46,298 bases of DNA from Gammaproteobacteria bacterium (GTDB lineage: Bacteria > Pseudomonadota > Gammaproteobacteria > Enterobacterales > Kangiellaceae). Each line of letters starts with the position of its first letter. Position 1 is the first letter of the stretch. Of this stretch, positions 44,065 through 46,298 are shown in pieces. The notes beneath the pieces were generated by a model. It was not told the DNA's origin. It saw nothing but the letters and a program-made list of their open reading frames with translations, and did not search any database. The position numbers and the translations under genes were made by a program. The stretch lies in the NCBI GenBank assembly GCA_029880585.1, contig JAOUOC010000002.1, forward strand, positions 1 through 46,298. The letters run 5' to 3'.

Positions 44065-45372
44065 ATGACTGTAGCAATTGATTTTTCACAAAGAGACAAA
44101 CTGAAGCTGGATGATTTTCTGCTAAAGTCATCCGCCGGTTGGTTGGCAGGCAATCAAAAACGTGCTTTCGATTTTTTTTGCACCCTTCCCTTACCACACC
44201 GAAAAAATGAGCACTGGAAATATAATCAGGTTGATTTTCTTAATTCCGGCGATTTTATCCTGTGTCATCAGGCTGGCCAGGCTGAACATAAAAGCCAGTC
44301 TATTAATTTTGAAAATAGCATAAAACTGGATTTTGTTAATGGCATCTTGGTTAACCAATTTAATGATGATGAGCCTGCTTTGCAATTAACAAGAATTGAT
44401 AAATTAAATAGTGAACAACAAGCATTACTCCAGCAGCAGCTAGCACAGCAGGATAAAAACATTTTTGCTCATTTAAACCAACTTATCGCCAATAATGCCT
44501 ATCTGTTGGAAGTTAAAGCTAACACGATCATCGACAAGCCTGTCTATATTCGCCATATCAGCGACCCAGGCCTTGAGAATAGTGAAGCGAATCAATTAGC
44601 AGTGAATGCCCTTTATGTTAGTGTCAGCGCTAATAGCCAGTTAACCCTGATAGAGCAGTTTAATAGCAATACGAACGATTCTGAAAATACTCTATTAAAT
44701 CTTCAGCAGAGCTTTATTCAACTGGCGCAAAATGCTCATTGCAAGCATTACCGGCTGAATCTTGAAGACGCAAACTCTCATCAGGTCAGTGAAGTCAATA
44801 TCAATCAAATGAAGGATTCACATTACAAAAGCTTTTATCTGGGATTGGGTAGTAAATTGAATCGAACTGATATTAATCTGGCTTATCAACAAGAACATGC
44901 TTCAGCCGATCTCTCTGGTGTCTATCTGCCATCGGGAAATGAGACAATTGACTATCACACCAATATTCAACACAAAAATGGCCATTGTCAGACTAATGAA
45001 ATATTTAGAGGTATTATTGCTGATCAAGCCAAGGCTACTTTTAATGGTAAAATTCATATTTTCCCGCAAGCACAGAAATCAGATGCCTATTTAAATAACA
45101 AGAATTTGTTGCTAACCAATCAGGCAGAAATCAATACCAAACCGGAACTGGAAATTTATGCTGATGATGTCTCCTGTGCTCATGGTGCGACAGTAGCGCA
45201 GCTGGATAAAAAGTCATTGTATTATCTGCAAAGCAGAGGTATTGGATTAAAAAAGGCCAAAACCATGTTGAGTCTCGGTTTTATAAATGAGCTGATTACC
45301 CGCATTGACAATGAAGTTATCAGAGAATTTTTGTTATCGCTGGTTGATAAACGTATGAGTCATATTGACTAA
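44065..45372 (+). CDS. sufD: Fe-S cluster assembly protein SufD
   Basis: A 435-residue SufD, near the 423 of E. coli. The N-terminal half is more variable and helical (GNQKRAFDFFCTLPLPHRKN, EHWKYNQVDFL). The C-terminal half carries the SufBD core, with HASADLSGVYLP, NEIFRGIIADQAKATFNGKI, IFPQAQKSDAYLNNKNLLL and CAHGATVAQLD followed by YYLQSRGIGLKKAK. It pairs with SufB in SufBC2D and supports iron acquisition in the complex. Its start lies 5 nt after the sufC stop, with GAGGAAG upstream inside the sufC end. sufS follows 28 nt later. Confidence 0.95.
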   Translation: MTVAIDFSQRDKLKLDDFLLKSSAGWLAGNQKRAFDFFCTLPLPHRKNEHWKYNQVDFLNSGDFILCHQAGQAEHKSQSINFENSIKLDFVNGILVNQFNDDEPALQLTRIDKLNSEQQALLQQQLAQQDKNIFAHLNQLIANNAYLLEVKANTIIDKPVYIRHISDPGLENSEANQLAVNALYVSVSANSQLTLIEQFNSNTNDSENTLLNLQQSFIQLAQNAHCKHYRLNLEDANSHQVSEVNINQMKDSHYKSFYLGLGSKLNRTDINLAYQQEHASADLSGVYLPSGNETIDYHTNIQHKNGHCQTNEIFRGIIADQAKATFNGKIHIFPQAQKSDAYLNNKNLLLTNQAEINTKPELEIYADDVSCAHGATVAQLDKKSLYYLQSRGIGLKKAKTMLSLGFINELITRIDNEVIREFLLSLVDKRMSHID

Positions 45373-45400
45373 AAGCAAAGCTAAGAACAGGTATTTGTAT

Positions 45401-46298
45401 ATGACACAAGAAATGAAAATTGAACAATCAAATGAAAAACGAAGTTTTGATGTTGATTCTGTTCGTCAGGATTTTCCCTTGTTACAGCAAACAGCCAATA
45501 ACAAACCTTTAATCTATTTTGATAATGCAGCGACGGCACAAAAACCACAGTCTGTTATTGATTCTATCCTGAACTATTACAATACAACCAATTCCAATGT
45601 TCATCGCGGCGCTCACGCCCTTGCTGACAAGGCAACCAGTGACTTTGAAGCGGCTCGAGTCAAAACCCAACAATTTATTAACGCTGAATCCAGAGAAGAA
45701 ATCATCTGGACTCGAGGTACAACAGAATCGATAAATCTGGTGGCACTAAGCTGGGGAAAACAGAATATCAATGCCGGTGATGAAATCATTGTTACCACTC
45801 TGGAACATCATTCCAATATTGTTCCCTGGCAAATGCTGGCTGAATCGGTTGGCGCAAAATTGTTAGCTGTTAACATAAAAGAAAATGGTGAACTGGATCT
45901 GGAGCACTTTGAATCGCTGTTATCGGATAAAACAAAACTGGTTGCCCTTGGACATATTTCCAATGCCATTGGTGTAATAAATCCGATAAAACAAATCATT
46001 GATTTGGCACATCAAAAAGGCGCAGTAGTTTTGATTGATGGTGCTCAGGCAGCCCCGCATGTGATGATTGATGTTCAGGCGCTTGATTGTGATTTTTATG
46101 TTTTTTCCGGCCACAAGATGTTTGCTCCAACGGGCATTGGTGTTTTGTATGGCAAAAAAGCACTATTGGATGCCATGCCACCCTGGCAAGGTGGAGGCGA
46201 AATGATTGAGCGTGTCAGTTTTGAAGGTACCACATACAATCAACTCCCCTATAAATTTGAAGCGGGCACGCCAAACATTGCAGGCGCCATAGCTATGG
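45401..46298 (+). CDS. sufS: Cysteine desulfurase SufS (partial, 3' end outside window)
   Basis: The first 299 codons of a SufS-type PLP enzyme, cut off by the window edge. It starts MTQEMKIEQSNEKRSFDVDS, then VRQDFPLL and IYFDNAATAQKPQSVID. The PLP lysine is K239 in FSGHKMFAPTGIGVLYG, and earlier parts such as NSNVHRGAHALADKAT, WTRGTTESINLVA and TLEHHSNIVPWQM are typical. The catalytic cysteine lies in the missing part. It takes sulfur from cysteine and passes it to SufE/SufU and then SufB. It ends the visible part of the suf operon; sufA, sufE and sufT are not seen here. Confidence 0.95.
   Translation, partial: MTQEMKIEQSNEKRSFDVDSVRQDFPLLQQTANNKPLIYFDNAATAQKPQSVIDSILNYYNTTNSNVHRGAHALADKATSDFEAARVKTQQFINAESREEIIWTRGTTESINLVALSWGKQNINAGDEIIVTTLEHHSNIVPWQMLAESVGAKLLAVNIKENGELDLEHFESLLSDKTKLVALGHISNAIGVINPIKQIIDLAHQKGAVVLIDGAQAAPHVMIDVQALDCDFYVFSGHKMFAPTGIGVLYGKKALLDAMPPWQGGGEMIERVSFEGTTYNQLPYKFEAGTPNIAGAIAM

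Overview
The window is an AT-rich stretch of a gammaproteobacterial chromosome, probably from a marine, facultatively respiring species. The evidence is the set of typical gammaproteobacterial housekeeping genes (cmoAB, suhB, prfC, fnr-hemN, iscR-suf), a split cobalamin-dependent ribonucleotide reductase, and an Oar-like TonB receptor. I cannot fix the genus from sequence alone; the gene content would fit Kangiella-like or Alteromonadales-like marine bacteria. No phage, transposase, CRISPR array, tRNA or rRNA was found. The content is mostly core genome with a few accessory islands.

Layout. (1) 1-1049: intergenic hairpin repeats on both sides of a small SRPBCC gene. (2) 1050-2510: a secreted DUF3300 protein with a basic low-complexity tail. 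(3) 2687-9801: a tightly packed Bat-type operon, MoxR ATPase, DUF58, DUF4381, BatA-like VWA, fused VWA-TPR (BatB/C) and BatD; the last four genes are adjacent or overlapping. (4) 9802-13010: split class II ribonucleotide reductase nrdJa-nrdJb, with a pair of NrdR-box-like sites and two DnaA-box-like sites upstream and a strong terminator. (5) 13054-17676: a DUF2167 membrane protein and a large TonB-dependent receptor, divergent around a 0.5-kb spacer that carries six copies of a 7-bp tandem repeat. (6) 17687-19756: divergent PhoD-like lipoprotein and S1/P1 nuclease. (7) 19797-27817, all minus strand: uridine kinase, orphan GspE/PilB-type ATPase, TatD, RF3, MobA, FNR and HemN, with an FNR-like site in front of hemN. 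(8) 28212-31404, plus strand: TetR regulator, dipeptidase E, CmoA and CmoB. (9) 31742-33031: a DUF3391/HD-GYP protein whose catalytic HD motif is lost. (10) 33103-36173, minus strand: APC permease and DUF885 peptidase. (11) 36407-39831, plus strand: aldehyde dehydrogenase, Rieske oxygenase and dimethylargininase. (12) 40381-46298: suhB, then iscR-sufB-sufC-sufD-sufS, with sufS cut off by the window end.

How the parts work together. The suf genes build Fe-S clusters; IscR senses cluster status and probably represses its own operon through a type 1-like site overlapping the promoter. FNR, itself an Fe-S sensor, probably activates the anaerobic heme enzyme HemN. The cobalamin-dependent reductase gives oxygen-independent dNTP supply. 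cmoAB modify the tRNA wobble uridine. The most unusual cluster is aldehyde dehydrogenase, quaternary-ammonium-type Rieske oxygenase and dimethylargininase, divergent from an amino-acid permease and a secreted peptidase. It may be a pathway for N-methylated amino compounds. The inactivated HD-GYP protein is the second most interesting item.
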